Notes: a model not told the origin generated them from the sequence alone. DNA of 64,000 nucleotides from Sphingomonas sp. AR_OL41 (GCF_029911635.1 NZ_JARYTI010000003.1:1-64000); one strand, 5' to 3'. Numbered from the stretch's first letter, positions 43,598 to 50,319 are shown. Made by a program: numbers and translations.

Positions 43598-43788
43598 TGA
43601 AGCGCCGCCTTATGGCCACAAGCTCACTCAAGGTGATCGGCGAGCAATGGCTTAGACACGCCTATGAGACCCGAGCCCGGATGATGGCACGCCAAGACAG
43701 TGAGCTTGATCTTGAGCGCGAGGGTGACGCGATGATCAAGCGCCGCGATGCCAACGATATTGAGTTTGATATCGGTGACGCGTCATGA
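43594..43788 (+). CDS. Small phage protein of unknown function
   Basis: A 64-residue charged helical protein; it also ends GDAS, like its predecessor, because both share the junction repeat. Overlaps neighbours by 4 nt on each side. Function unknown. Confidence 0.55.
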   Translation: MMKRRLMATSSLKVIGEQWLRHAYETRARMMARQDSELDLEREGDAMIKRRDANDIEFDIGDAS

Positions 43789-43997
43789 TTCAGACCGCGC
43801 GCCGTCTCTACGTCGAGAATATCGCGCTAACGATCGCGGCCGATTGTGCCATGAGCGCTCTTGCCCACGTGATCGCCCCAACATGGGCGCATCAACATCC
43901 TAACCTGATTATCTGGATAGCAACCGGCATTACGGCGGTTTGTCTTATCTGGTATCGCACCCGGCCTAACCGAACGTCGCCCCAACCTCACGCCTGA
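43785..43997 (+). CDS. Small membrane protein
   Basis: A 70-residue protein with two hydrophobic stretches (ALTIAADCAMSALAHVIAP and LIIWIATGITAVCLIWY) and a basic tail. Last of the four-gene cluster, converging with the HTH gene at 43966 with a 32-bp overlap. It could be a second holin-like or membrane effector; unproven. Confidence 0.58.
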   Translation: MIQTARRLYVENIALTIAADCAMSALAHVIAPTWAHQHPNLIIWIATGITAVCLIWYRTRPNRTSPQPHA

Positions 43998-44271
43998 TAG
44001 TCTCGCGCCGCGCCTTGTTGGCGTTCCAATCGTGCCAAAGCTGGCGCTGCAATAGATCAAGCGCGATACGGTCTTGCTCTTCTACATCATCGGCGAAGAA
44101 TGCGGCGATACGGCACGCAAGATCATGGCTCAACGCCACCTTACAATTGATCACATTGTTGAGGTTGGGGCGGTTGATGCCCAACAATCCAGCCACAAGA
44201 CCTATCGGGTAATGACGCTCTGCTATCATTTGGCGGATACGCTCGCCGGGATGTTCGGTGGTGTCGTACAT
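43966..44271 (-). CDS. HigA-like HTH regulator
   Basis: A 101-residue XRE-type protein. Residues 4-60 have the HigA antitoxin pattern HPGERIRQMIAERHYPIGLV with the recognition helix around NRPNLNNVINCKVALSHDLA. No HigB toxin is adjacent. It is a paralogue of the next gene and may be a phage repressor. Start ATG 44271 is chosen because the conserved domain begins there. Confidence 0.7.
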   Translation of the reverse strand: MYDTTEHPGERIRQMIAERHYPIGLVAGLLGINRPNLNNVINCKVALSHDLACRIAAFFADDVEEQDRIALDLLQRQLWHDWNANKARRETIRREVGATFG

Positions 44272-44278
44272 CCGCGCT

Positions 44279-44746
44279 TCACCGATCGTCTTTGAAGTGT
44301 TCGTAATCAAGCGCGAAGTTATTGCGCACCCCGGCATCGCGCAACCAAGCGTGAGCTAATTGCATCTCCATAAGATCGAACGCGATCGTATCCTCAAGAT
44401 CGTCGCGCTCTTGGTCTTCCACACAATCAAGCCCGCGAATTATCGTGGCGAGCAGCACGGCGATACGTGAAGCAAGATCGTTACTGAGATCGACCTTGCC
44501 ATTGATGACGTTGGTAAGGTTGGGACGGTTGACGCGTAAGACGCGTGCCGCTCTTGCGATTGAATAACCATTGATGAAGAGCAATCGCCGTATCTCTTCG
44601 CCGGGGTGGCGACCATCGGCATACTCGAAACGTGGCCAACCGCCATAAGTCGGAAGGCCAACCAAACCCGATCTTAGCTTACGATCGAGCCAGACTTCCG
44701 CGCGTTCGGTGATATACTCTGGTACGGTGTTACGATACTTGGACAT
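44279..44746 (-). CDS. Second HigA-like HTH regulator
   Basis: A 155-residue protein with a 45-residue N-terminal extension, then HPGEEIRRLLFINGYSIARA and NRPNLTNVINGKVDLSNDLA, clearly paralogous to its downstream neighbour, 7 bp away. Two such repressors in tandem without toxin suggest control of lysogeny or early genes rather than a toxin-antitoxin unit. Confidence 0.72.
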   Translation of the reverse strand: MSKYRNTVPEYITERAEVWLDRKLRSGLVGLPTYGGWPRFEYADGRHPGEEIRRLLFINGYSIARAARVLRVNRPNLTNVINGKVDLSNDLASRIAVLLATIIRGLDCVEDQERDDLEDTIAFDLMEMQLAHAWLRDAGVRNNFALDYEHFKDDR

Positions 44747-44813
44747 CCGCCGCTATATAGAACGCCAGAGAGGCACCGCAAGCCATGAGGGGCACGAGCG
44801 AAGGCAGAGAGGC

Positions 44814-44924
44814 CTAATCGCGCTGTACGGGCTCCCACGGGGCAATCTGGGGCATCCCAGACACCACCCTGAGCAAGGGGTGATGTACGGGCAACGCTGG
44901 GGGCACAATCTTGGCCACGATCAT
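44814..44924 (-). CDS. Possible 36-residue protein
   Basis: MIVAKIVPPALPVHHPLLRV... with GGGGGA directly before ATG 44924. Pro-rich and short; support is limited to the SD and the lack of a better frame in this 240-bp stretch. Confidence 0.3.
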   Translation of the reverse strand: MIVAKIVPPALPVHHPLLRVVSGMPQIAPWEPVQRD

Positions 44925-44987
44925 TCCCCCGATCGTCTGGCGTCACCATCGATTCAGAACGTGGGGCAGGACGATCGGCGGGCAGAG

Positions 44988-45119
44988 TCAGATATCGAGA
45001 TCGCGCCGCTCTATCTCTGCCAACAAGGCCATGGCTTCATCATCATCCGGCTCACCGCTCGTGGCCAGATATGCGGCGACAAGCTCGCGGTCATCCATGG
45101 TCTGGGGATCGATCGTCAT
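44988..45119 (-). CDS. Small acidic protein, 43 residues
   Basis: MTIDPQTMDDRELVAAYLAT then SGEPDDEAMALLAEIERRDLDI: a protein-like, acidic helical sequence with low-bias codons, upstream of the HigA-like genes on the same strand. The 170 bp upstream of it (45120-45288) hold a doubled GCTGATTTTGGGG and no gene. Confidence 0.5.
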   Translation of the reverse strand: MTIDPQTMDDRELVAAYLATSGEPDDDEAMALLAEIERRDLDI

Positions 45120-45288
45120 AGCCAGACCATTACCCCAAAATCAGCCCCAAAATCAGCAAAATTGACGCCGTTGTGACGTTTGGAGCCCGATGGTTGGCCA
45201 AGACGATCTTAAAGCTATGATTTAGCACGAGATTTTATCCAGAGCGACGGTTTTTGTATCCTTCGCACGGGATTTTGCCCGGCTGGGA

Positions 45289-45762
45289 TCACCAATCCGC
45301 CGCATCCTTGTCGACGTTGATCGTGATCGAGCGTTGATCAACCTGAATCTTGTCGCCAAACACTCGCGACGCCAGCCTCGTGGCCATCCAATGGGCATGA
45401 TCCATCAAAGCTTTGTCACGAGCTACCGAGCCGGTGCCATTCTCAAGACGATCTTCCGCATTCTCAAGGCGTGCCCATACACCAATGGCCAGAGCAGCGT
45501 TGAACGCCTTGGCGAAATCCTCATCAACAGAGGCGCGCTTGAGCAATGATGCCCGACTAATCTTTAGATGAGTCGTTACATTCTTAATGGTGTCGCCAGA
45601 GGCTATGCGCTCAAGTGCCCAATCATATTGTGCGGCCGAAACCTTATAGCCGTCGCCTTTGGTGATGGCGCGATCTTCTCGCTCGATATTGGCGGCGATT
45701 TTCGCAATATCCGTGTTGGCGTGCGGGGATTTCCCCTTTCTTGATGGTTTACTTTCGCTCAT
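45289..45762 (-). CDS. Terminase small subunit
   Basis: A 157-residue protein. The N-terminal part is basic, the centre an HTH (QYDWALERIASGDTIKNVTTH LKISRASLLKRA), and the end (MATRLASRVFGDKIQVDQRSITINVDKD) is the tail typical of small-terminase-like proteins. ATG 45762 is 5 nt from a box. Distance to the large subunit is unusual. Confidence 0.8.
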   Translation of the reverse strand: MSESKPSRKGKSPHANTDIAKIAANIEREDRAITKGDGYKVSAAQYDWALERIASGDTIKNVTTHLKISRASLLKRASVDEDFAKAFNAALAIGVWARLENAEDRLENGTGSVARDKALMDHAHWMATRLASRVFGDKIQVDQRSITINVDKDAADW

Positions 45763-45767
45763 CAAAA

Positions 45768-45773
45768 TATTTA
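45768..45773 (-). promoter_or_regulatory. TAAATA box, spacer 5
   Basis: GCCTAAATA-TTTTG-ATG before the small terminase gene. Confidence 0.6.
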
Positions 45774-45776
45774 GGC

Positions 45777-46059
45777 TCACTCGCCGTAGCGTTCGGTTAG
45801 CGCGATCATCCACGCCGCATAATCTCTCTCACCATAGCGGCTTAACGGTGGCATAGTCTCCACCATGCGCGCCGCGTGGATATCTGGCGCGGTGGATTGA
45901 GTACGGCGACGCCATACAGGTTGAGACGCGCCATCACCGAGTTATTGAGCGCTCGTGGCGCGCCTCAAGATTACTTAGTACGCGACCCCATGCATACAAA
46001 TAGAAACCGCCGAGTGAGCAAGACCAATAACCGCCCTCCTTGCCTTTATTAGGAATCAA
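45777..46059 (-). pseudogene. Small gene upstream of small terminase, apparently frameshifted
   Basis: From TTG 46059 one frame reads IPNKGKEGGYWSCSLGGFYL ... NLEARHERSITR and stops at TGA 45934-45936. The next frame continues directly as DGASQPVWRRRTQSTAPDIH ... MIALTERYGE to a stop at 45777. Both halves look protein-like, so a single ~87-residue protein broken by +1 is likely. It could be decay, a sequencing error, a recoding site at CGG TGA, or two small genes. The function is unknown. Confidence 0.4.
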
Positions 46060-46111
46060 TGAACTTCTGTTTTCTATTACCGCGTTAGCGGTTATTTCCA
46101 CACCTTTGGTG

Positions 46112-46453
46112 TGGCATCAATTTTGATCTGGCATCACTGGCATCACTGGCATCACTACTTTTCTAAAAACAGCCTAAATCATTGAATATAGAGAGAAAAA
46201 AGCTAAATTACCTATTAGGGCGTTTCAAAATGGAAAAAAACGATGATGCCAGTGATGCCAGTGATGCCAGACCTCGAAAAATGACGGTTTTCTGCCGTTT
46301 TTTGCGTGATGCCAGTGATGCCAGATGGTGCGCGAGTGATGCCAGTGGCATCAAGAGTGATGCCAGATGAAAGACCATCTGGCATCATTTTCGAGCCAAT
46401 TTGATGCCAGATGGTGCCATTTGATGCCAGACCAAAACCCGTATTGATGCCAG
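46112..46453. repeat. Iteron cluster, probable phage replication origin
   Basis: The 9-mer TGATGCCAG occurs ten times on the plus strand (46244, 46253, 46262, 46307, 46316, 46337, 46358, 46402, 46422, 46445) and its complement four times (46128, 46137, 46146, 46379), with two 8-bp partial copies (46112, 46346). Three copies are in exact 9-bp tandem on each side of an AT-rich segment (46155-46240). A perfect 12-bp inverted repeat spans 46358-46387. It directly precedes the primase gene. No credible gene lies in 46060-46560. Confidence 0.8.
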
Positions 46454-46502
46454 ACCGCGAAGAATAATATTGCTACCTGCGCAGAGTTTTCACTACGTTG
46501 CA

Positions 46503-46508
46503 TAAATA
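46503..46508 (+). promoter_or_regulatory. Rightward TAAATA box upstream of the primase leader
   Basis: TGCATAAATAAAG, matching seven of eight positions of TATAAATA. Confidence 0.5.
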
Positions 46509-46517
46509 AAGTGCGGC

Positions 46518-46647
46518 TGTGGTGGCGGCAGGTTAGATCGGTAGCATAAATATATTGCGACTTGGGCAATCATGAGCCTAATGTTGTGAAACTCCCGAAA
46601 AGACGCGTTGCCACCACAACGCGTCTTTTTATTTTATACGGGAGTTT
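46518..46647 (+). promoter_or_regulatory. Structured leader of the primase gene
   Basis: A 13-bp perfect hairpin (46598-46610 with 46617-46629, loop CCACCA) is followed by T-rich sequence and looks like a terminator. It is enclosed by AAACTCCCG (46589-46597) pairing with CGGGAGTTT (46639-46647), which contains the SD of the gene at 46649. The loop region GCCACCACA (46610-46618) is also complementary to TGTGGTGGC (46518-46526), giving an alternative fold. Confidence 0.7.
46547..46552 (+). promoter_or_regulatory. Second rightward TAAATA box upstream of the primase leader
   Basis: AGCATAAATATATTGCG, 44 bp after the first; both share GCATAAATA. Confidence 0.5.
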
Positions 46648-46648
46648 T

Positions 46649-47656
46649 ATGACAACATTATTGAATACGGTGGCGTTTCGGGATGGTGACCCGCTGCCAC
46701 TACTTACCAAGACATTCCGCCAAGACGGCGATGAGATTACCAAACGCGATTATGACAACGCGGCATTGTTTGATGCCGAGCGCCTTGATGTCGAGAATAT
46801 CGATGATTTGAGCGCCGCGCTCCAATGGCTTGAGCAAGAGCCAACGCGCTGCCTCGTGAGGGGCGAAACGGTGACCGGTACGCGTCGTATCCGCCGCACG
46901 CTCGCCGATACCGTACAGCACGGCCCGGCGAAGCTCAGAGCGGCCCCCACGGGCTTGCGTTGGGTTATGCTCGATTTCGATAAGCTGCCGGTGGCGAGCC
47001 TTGAACTTGAGGATGAGCGCCGCCGCTTGCAATACCTCGTGTCATGCCTCCCGGCAGAGTTCTGGGGCGCATCCTATCACTATCAGTGGAGCGCGAGCGC
47101 GGGTGTACGGGGCTGGGATACACTATCCGCGCACCTGTGGTTTTACCTCAGTGAGCCATGGCTCTGCCGTACCCTGTATGAGCGTTTCGCCAATGGTGGC
47201 GATTGGCAGAATTGCGAAGTCGACCCGGCACCCTTCACGCCCAACCAAATCCACTACACCGCGTCACCGATCTTTGAGGGGATGGTTGACCCGGTGACAT
47301 CGCGCTCTGGTCTTGTCCGGGGCGATCGTGACGAGGTGACGCTATGTCCGTGGATCAAGCCGGTTGTCCCCGCCCCTCAGTTCACGCCCCGTGAGCATTA
47401 CGCTTTGTTTGGACTGGCGCGGTTTGAGGAATTGTTGGCAGAGATCGGCCCTGACTATCATCGCCCGATTCTACGTGCCGCCGCTCATTATTACAGCGTC
47501 GTGCAAGAGCCGGATGAGGATTATTGCCGCTCAGCGATCGAGAACGCGATACATCAGGGAATCCACGGGAAAAACTCTAAGGCGGATTATCTCAAGCGCT
47601 CTTACCTTGACCGCGTGTTGCGCGGTGCAGCCTCGAAGTTTGGGGGTGCACGGTAA
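46649..47656 (+). CDS. Phage AEP-like primase
   Basis: A 335-residue protein with archaeo-eukaryotic-primase-like motifs: LRWVMLDFDKLP (metal-binding Asp-x-Asp), DTLSAHLWFYLSEPW (His) and FTPNQIHYTASPIFEG. It lies between the iterons and a DUF3987 protein, a common phage replication arrangement. ATG 46649 has SD GGGAG; the longer frame runs through the leader hairpin. The stop overlaps the next start (TAATG). Confidence 0.72.
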   Translation: MTTLLNTVAFRDGDPLPLLTKTFRQDGDEITKRDYDNAALFDAERLDVENIDDLSAALQWLEQEPTRCLVRGETVTGTRRIRRTLADTVQHGPAKLRAAPTGLRWVMLDFDKLPVASLELEDERRRLQYLVSCLPAEFWGASYHYQWSASAGVRGWDTLSAHLWFYLSEPWLCRTLYERFANGGDWQNCEVDPAPFTPNQIHYTASPIFEGMVDPVTSRSGLVRGDRDEVTLCPWIKPVVPAPQFTPREHYALFGLARFEELLAEIGPDYHRPILRAAAHYYSVVQEPDEDYCRSAIENAIHQGIHGKNSKADYLKRSYLDRVLRGAASKFGGAR

Positions 47657-49128
47657 TGAGCAAGTTTCCGATCGAGACCCTTCCCGCGATCATCCGTGAC
47701 GCGATCGAGGGGCAAGCCGCCATGGGTGACTATCCCATAGAGGCAATCGCGCCTTGTGCCTTGGCGGTGATATCGTTCGCCACCCAAGCGTTGGCTAACG
47801 TTGATTCGCTTCATACCGTTGGGAAGTCATTTCCCCTGTCCGGTCTCTTCATGGTGCTGGCGAAGTCTGGCGAGGCCAAATCAACGCTCTTCGATAAACT
47901 CATGGTTGGCGTTACCCGGTGGCAGGACGCAGCGCTTGAAAATTACGATAGCAAGATGATCGAGTATCAGGTTGATCGCAAGATTTGGGATGCTGAGCGC
48001 GTCAAGGCAGAGAAAGCCAGCGATAAAGAGGCGATGATGCGCCTTGCTGAGAATGAGCCGCGCTTACCGGCCGACCCGCGCAACACCCTCACCAAGGCGA
48101 CCACGAACGGCATTTATTCGACCCTTGAGAAAGGTTGGCCAACGCTTGGCCTCTTTACCTCTGAGGGTGGATCGATGCTTGCCGGGCACTCGTTGCGTAA
48201 GGAAAACTCACCGGCCGAATTCGCCAGCATGATGACGCTGATGTGGGATGGTGCACCGATCGACCGCACCACGGGCGATATCACGCTAAGGCTTCGCGGT
48301 CGTCGTCTGGCGGGTCTGTTGCTCGTGCAACCGTCCGTCGCAACATCGTTCCTCAATGATCCGATCTTGAAGACTCAAGGCATCCACGCCCGTTTCTTGA
48401 TCGCATCGCCACCGGCATGGCCGGGGCAGGAATTGGACATAACGAGCGATACAGAAAAGACGCGAAAAAAGCGTATTGAAGATACCAAGATCGCGCCGTT
48501 TAATGCGCGTGTCGAGGCGTTGCTATCCCAGCCCCTTAGCCTTCACGGATCATCGCACCGTGAATTGCGCCCTCCTGTTATCGGCTTCGATATGGATGCG
48601 TGTAAGCATTTTGAGGATTGGTATAACACCAAGGCCTTGAAGTGGCGTCGCGAAGAGACCGAGACGTTCTTTGCGCGCGCCTTGGAGCATGCCCAGCGTA
48701 TCGCCGGGATGTTGTCGGTATTCGAGCGCTGGCATGATCTTAAGCTCAACGTCTTGGCTCAAGATATTGATGAGCGCCTTGATAACGCCCGTGAGCGTGC
48801 ACGCTCGATATCGCCCGTGATCGGTATCGATAACGCTCGTGCCGCAACGGCGATTGTTGAATGGTACGCCGACCAGTTGCGTAACCTTGATGTTCCGGTT
48901 GGCGACGATCGCGACACGCGGCAAGCGCATTACGTTGATAAGGTCTTGGCGTTCATGAAGAAAGAGGGTGCGCCTGTATCGGCGCGCGATATTCGCCGTG
49001 GTGCACTTCAACGCATCGATATCAAGGTACGCGATAGCGTTATCGAGACCATGTTACGCGATGAGTACATCACCGCTCAAGAGATCGTCACCGGCACGAA
49101 GAAAGCCGTAGTTTATTCACTGATCTAA
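47656..49128 (+). CDS. DUF3987 helicase-like replication protein
   Basis: A 490-residue protein of the DUF3987 type (IEAIAPCALAVISFATQALANVD... FMVLAKSGEAKSTLFDKL, where AKSGEAKST takes the Walker A place). These are RecA-fold, helicase-like partners of phage and island primases. The C-terminal ~80 residues (KEGAPVSARDIRRGALQRIDIK) look like a winged helix. Read with the primase as one operon. Confidence 0.78.
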   Translation: MSKFPIETLPAIIRDAIEGQAAMGDYPIEAIAPCALAVISFATQALANVDSLHTVGKSFPLSGLFMVLAKSGEAKSTLFDKLMVGVTRWQDAALENYDSKMIEYQVDRKIWDAERVKAEKASDKEAMMRLAENEPRLPADPRNTLTKATTNGIYSTLEKGWPTLGLFTSEGGSMLAGHSLRKENSPAEFASMMTLMWDGAPIDRTTGDITLRLRGRRLAGLLLVQPSVATSFLNDPILKTQGIHARFLIASPPAWPGQELDITSDTEKTRKKRIEDTKIAPFNARVEALLSQPLSLHGSSHRELRPPVIGFDMDACKHFEDWYNTKALKWRREETETFFARALEHAQRIAGMLSVFERWHDLKLNVLAQDIDERLDNARERARSISPVIGIDNARAATAIVEWYADQLRNLDVPVGDDRDTRQAHYVDKVLAFMKKEGAPVSARDIRRGALQRIDIKVRDSVIETMLRDEYITAQEIVTGTKKAVVYSLI

Positions 49129-49151
49129 CCATCTAACAGGAGTTAATACCA

Positions 49152-49550
49152 ATGACATACCTTGAAAAAATTGCAGAGATTATCCGCCAATACCCGAGTT
49201 TAACAACGGCTGGATTCAACGTCCGAGGCGAGATGAATCAATCGTGGGAGGATTGCGAAGATGCCTTTAACGCGTGCGTCGCCGCAATCACGCCGCTTAA
49301 GCGGAATATCCGCCCCAGCCCCAGCGCGCCAAGCTCATACGGGCTCAAGCATGACGTTGAGCGTCTATCGCGTAACAACGGTATCAACCTCTACGTTTCT
49401 AATGGTGCGGCTTGTGCGGCGCTAATCTGGTTGGGGATACCGTTTGTCGTGTACGGCCCTAACGCGTTCGCTGCCTTTAATCTCATAGAATATCGTAAGT
49501 TTCGGAATGATATATTGCGGGTTTATGAGGCGCATCGTTTAGCCGCTTGA
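49152..49550 (+). CDS. Phage protein of unknown function
   Basis: A 132-residue protein with an N-terminal helical part (TYLEKIAEIIRQYPSLTTAGF) and a second domain containing GLKHDVERLSRNNGINLYVSNGAACAALIWLGI, an HTH-like or helical bundle. SD AGGAG precedes ATG 49152. Third gene of the replication operon, followed by a terminator. Confidence 0.65.
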   Translation: MTYLEKIAEIIRQYPSLTTAGFNVRGEMNQSWEDCEDAFNACVAAITPLKRNIRPSPSAPSSYGLKHDVERLSRNNGINLYVSNGAACAALIWLGIPFVVYGPNAFAAFNLIEYRKFRNDILRVYEAHRLAA

Positions 49551-49553
49551 TAC

Positions 49554-49559
49554 TAAATA
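49554..49559 (+). promoter_or_regulatory. Rightward TAAATA box at the head of a non-coding region
   Basis: TACTAAATACATTG, 4 nt after the stop of the 132-residue gene, with no start codon within reach; a hairpin follows at once. Confidence 0.45.
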
Positions 49560-49565
49560 CATTGT

Positions 49566-49596
49566 CCGGTTGATCGGTACGCATACGATCAACCGG
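49566..49596 (+). other. Strong hairpin in non-coding region
   Basis: An 11-bp perfect stem CCGGTTGATCG / CGATCAACCGG with a 9-nt loop, just after the box at 49554. Confidence 0.7.
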
Positions 49597-49622
49597 CATC
49601 CTCCCAAGGGATTGTTTCGGGA

Positions 49623-49651
49623 AGCCTTCAGTTTAATCGCTGGGGGCTTTT
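49623..49651 (+). terminator. Intrinsic terminator
   Basis: AGCCTTCAG-tttaatcg-CTGGGGGCT followed by TTTT; nine pairs including two G-U. Confidence 0.65.
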
Positions 49652-49663
49652 CGCTGTCTGGGG

Positions 49664-49768
49664 TTAAATGAGCGCCGCCCCCGGCTTGGAGAACAAAATC
49701 CTACGGATAAGGTGGCCGGGGGCGACTGGAGGGAGTCTCTTACGAGACCAGCGGTGACTAAGCCGCAT
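49664..49768 (-). CDS. Possible 34-residue late protein or structured RNA
   Basis: MRLSHRWSRKRLPPVAPGHL..., basic, starting 3 nt from a leftward box. The same DNA forms a 10-bp stem (49676-49685 with 49715-49724) and a GTCTC-ttac-GAGAC hairpin, so it may equally be an RNA. Confidence 0.3.
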   Translation of the reverse strand: MRLSHRWSRKRLPPVAPGHLIRRILFSKPGAALI

Positions 49769-49771
49769 ACC

Positions 49772-49777
49772 TATTTA
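49772..49777 (-). promoter_or_regulatory. Leftward TAAATA box in non-coding region
   Basis: GACTAAATA-GGT-ATG; faces the box at 49554 across a 210-bp structured region. Confidence 0.45.
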
Positions 49778-49843
49778 GTCAAAACTCTTGCTTATATGCA
49801 ACATAAATCACCCCGATGATAATTAGTCTTGGAGGTGATCGAA

Positions 49844-50104
49844 ATGACTAACGATCTTATCAACGCACTACATGATTATTACCTGACACTATTGATGGAG
49901 ATCGCGGGACGCGAGCGTCGGGATGGCCGATCAAGGCCTCATGATGCCCTGCCCCTGAGCGAGCTACGCGAGCTTTGCACCGCTTGCGGGATAATGCGGG
50001 ACAAGCTGCGCCGGGACTCTTGTGATCCGCACGCGCTGGCGATGAGCCGCGCCCTTGGCGACATTTACAATGGAATGAAGATAAACTGGCGTGAGAATGC
50101 TTGA
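49844..50104 (+). CDS. Small phage protein of unknown function
   Basis: An 86-residue helical protein (MTNDLINALHDYYLTLLMEI... LSELRELCTACGIM). SD GGAGG lies before ATG 49844. The region upstream has TAAATC (49803), one mismatch from the box. Function unknown. Followed by AATGC/GCATT with an eight-T run, a weak terminator. Confidence 0.62.
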   Translation: MTNDLINALHDYYLTLLMEIAGRERRDGRSRPHDALPLSELRELCTACGIMRDKLRRDSCDPHALAMSRALGDIYNGMKINWRENA

Positions 50105-50136
50105 AACGCATTTTTTTTGGGGGTCGAAAAGAGCAG

Positions 50137-50228
50137 ACTACCACCTTTTTGAGACCCAAAAGACTTTGAATGACTATACGCCAAGTGAAAACTACCACTT
50201 TTTGCACGTACACAACAAAAGGTGGTAG
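50137..50228. promoter_or_regulatory. Operator-like repeats
   Basis: ACTACCACCTTTTTG (50137), ACTACCACTTTTTG (50191) and, inverted, AAAAGGTGGTAG (50217-50228): two direct and one opposed copy in the 215-bp gap before the gene at 50320, probably a repressor operator. Confidence 0.6.
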
Positions 50229-50319
50229 AAAATAGGTGTTTCTTTTCGCAAAATATGCTGTATATGGTGTCCCCGACGCTGATTCGACCAATCGAGGTCG
50301 CAGCGTTTGGGAATGCCAT

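Larger units (their letters stand above)
43383..43789 (+). repeat. Three GGTGACGCGTCATGAT gene-junction repeats
   Basis: The identical 16-mer occurs at 43383-43398, 43583-43598 and 43774-43789, each spanning the end of one gene and the start of the next. A shortened copy (GGTGACGCGATGAT) lies at 43723. It contains the palindrome TGACGCGTCA. Confidence 0.75.

Noticed and set aside
43966-44746. Toxin-antitoxin module
   Set aside because: Two HigA-like genes are present but no HigB-like toxin next to either.
44709-45176. A 155-codon rightward frame
   Set aside because: Low-complexity composition, no SD, and antisense to better small frames at 44814 and 44988.
18428-45773. TAAATA as a Shine-Dalgarno substitute
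   Set aside because: Boxes also occur 34-78 nt upstream of genes that have a normal SD, and directly behind terminators, which fits promoters better.
18428-45773. TAAATA as phage stoperators (repressor sites as in mycobacteriophage L5)
   Set aside because: Only six bases are constant and the spacing to start codons is fixed; stoperators are longer and not start-aligned. Not fully excluded without binding data.
46182-46370. A 62-codon frame with DASDASDAR repeats
   Set aside because: The repeats are a by-product of the 9-bp iterons read in one frame; no SD and no protein-like sequence elsewhere in it.
46112-46453. CRISPR array
   Set aside because: Repeat unit is only 9 bp, in both orientations and with irregular spacing; no cas genes.
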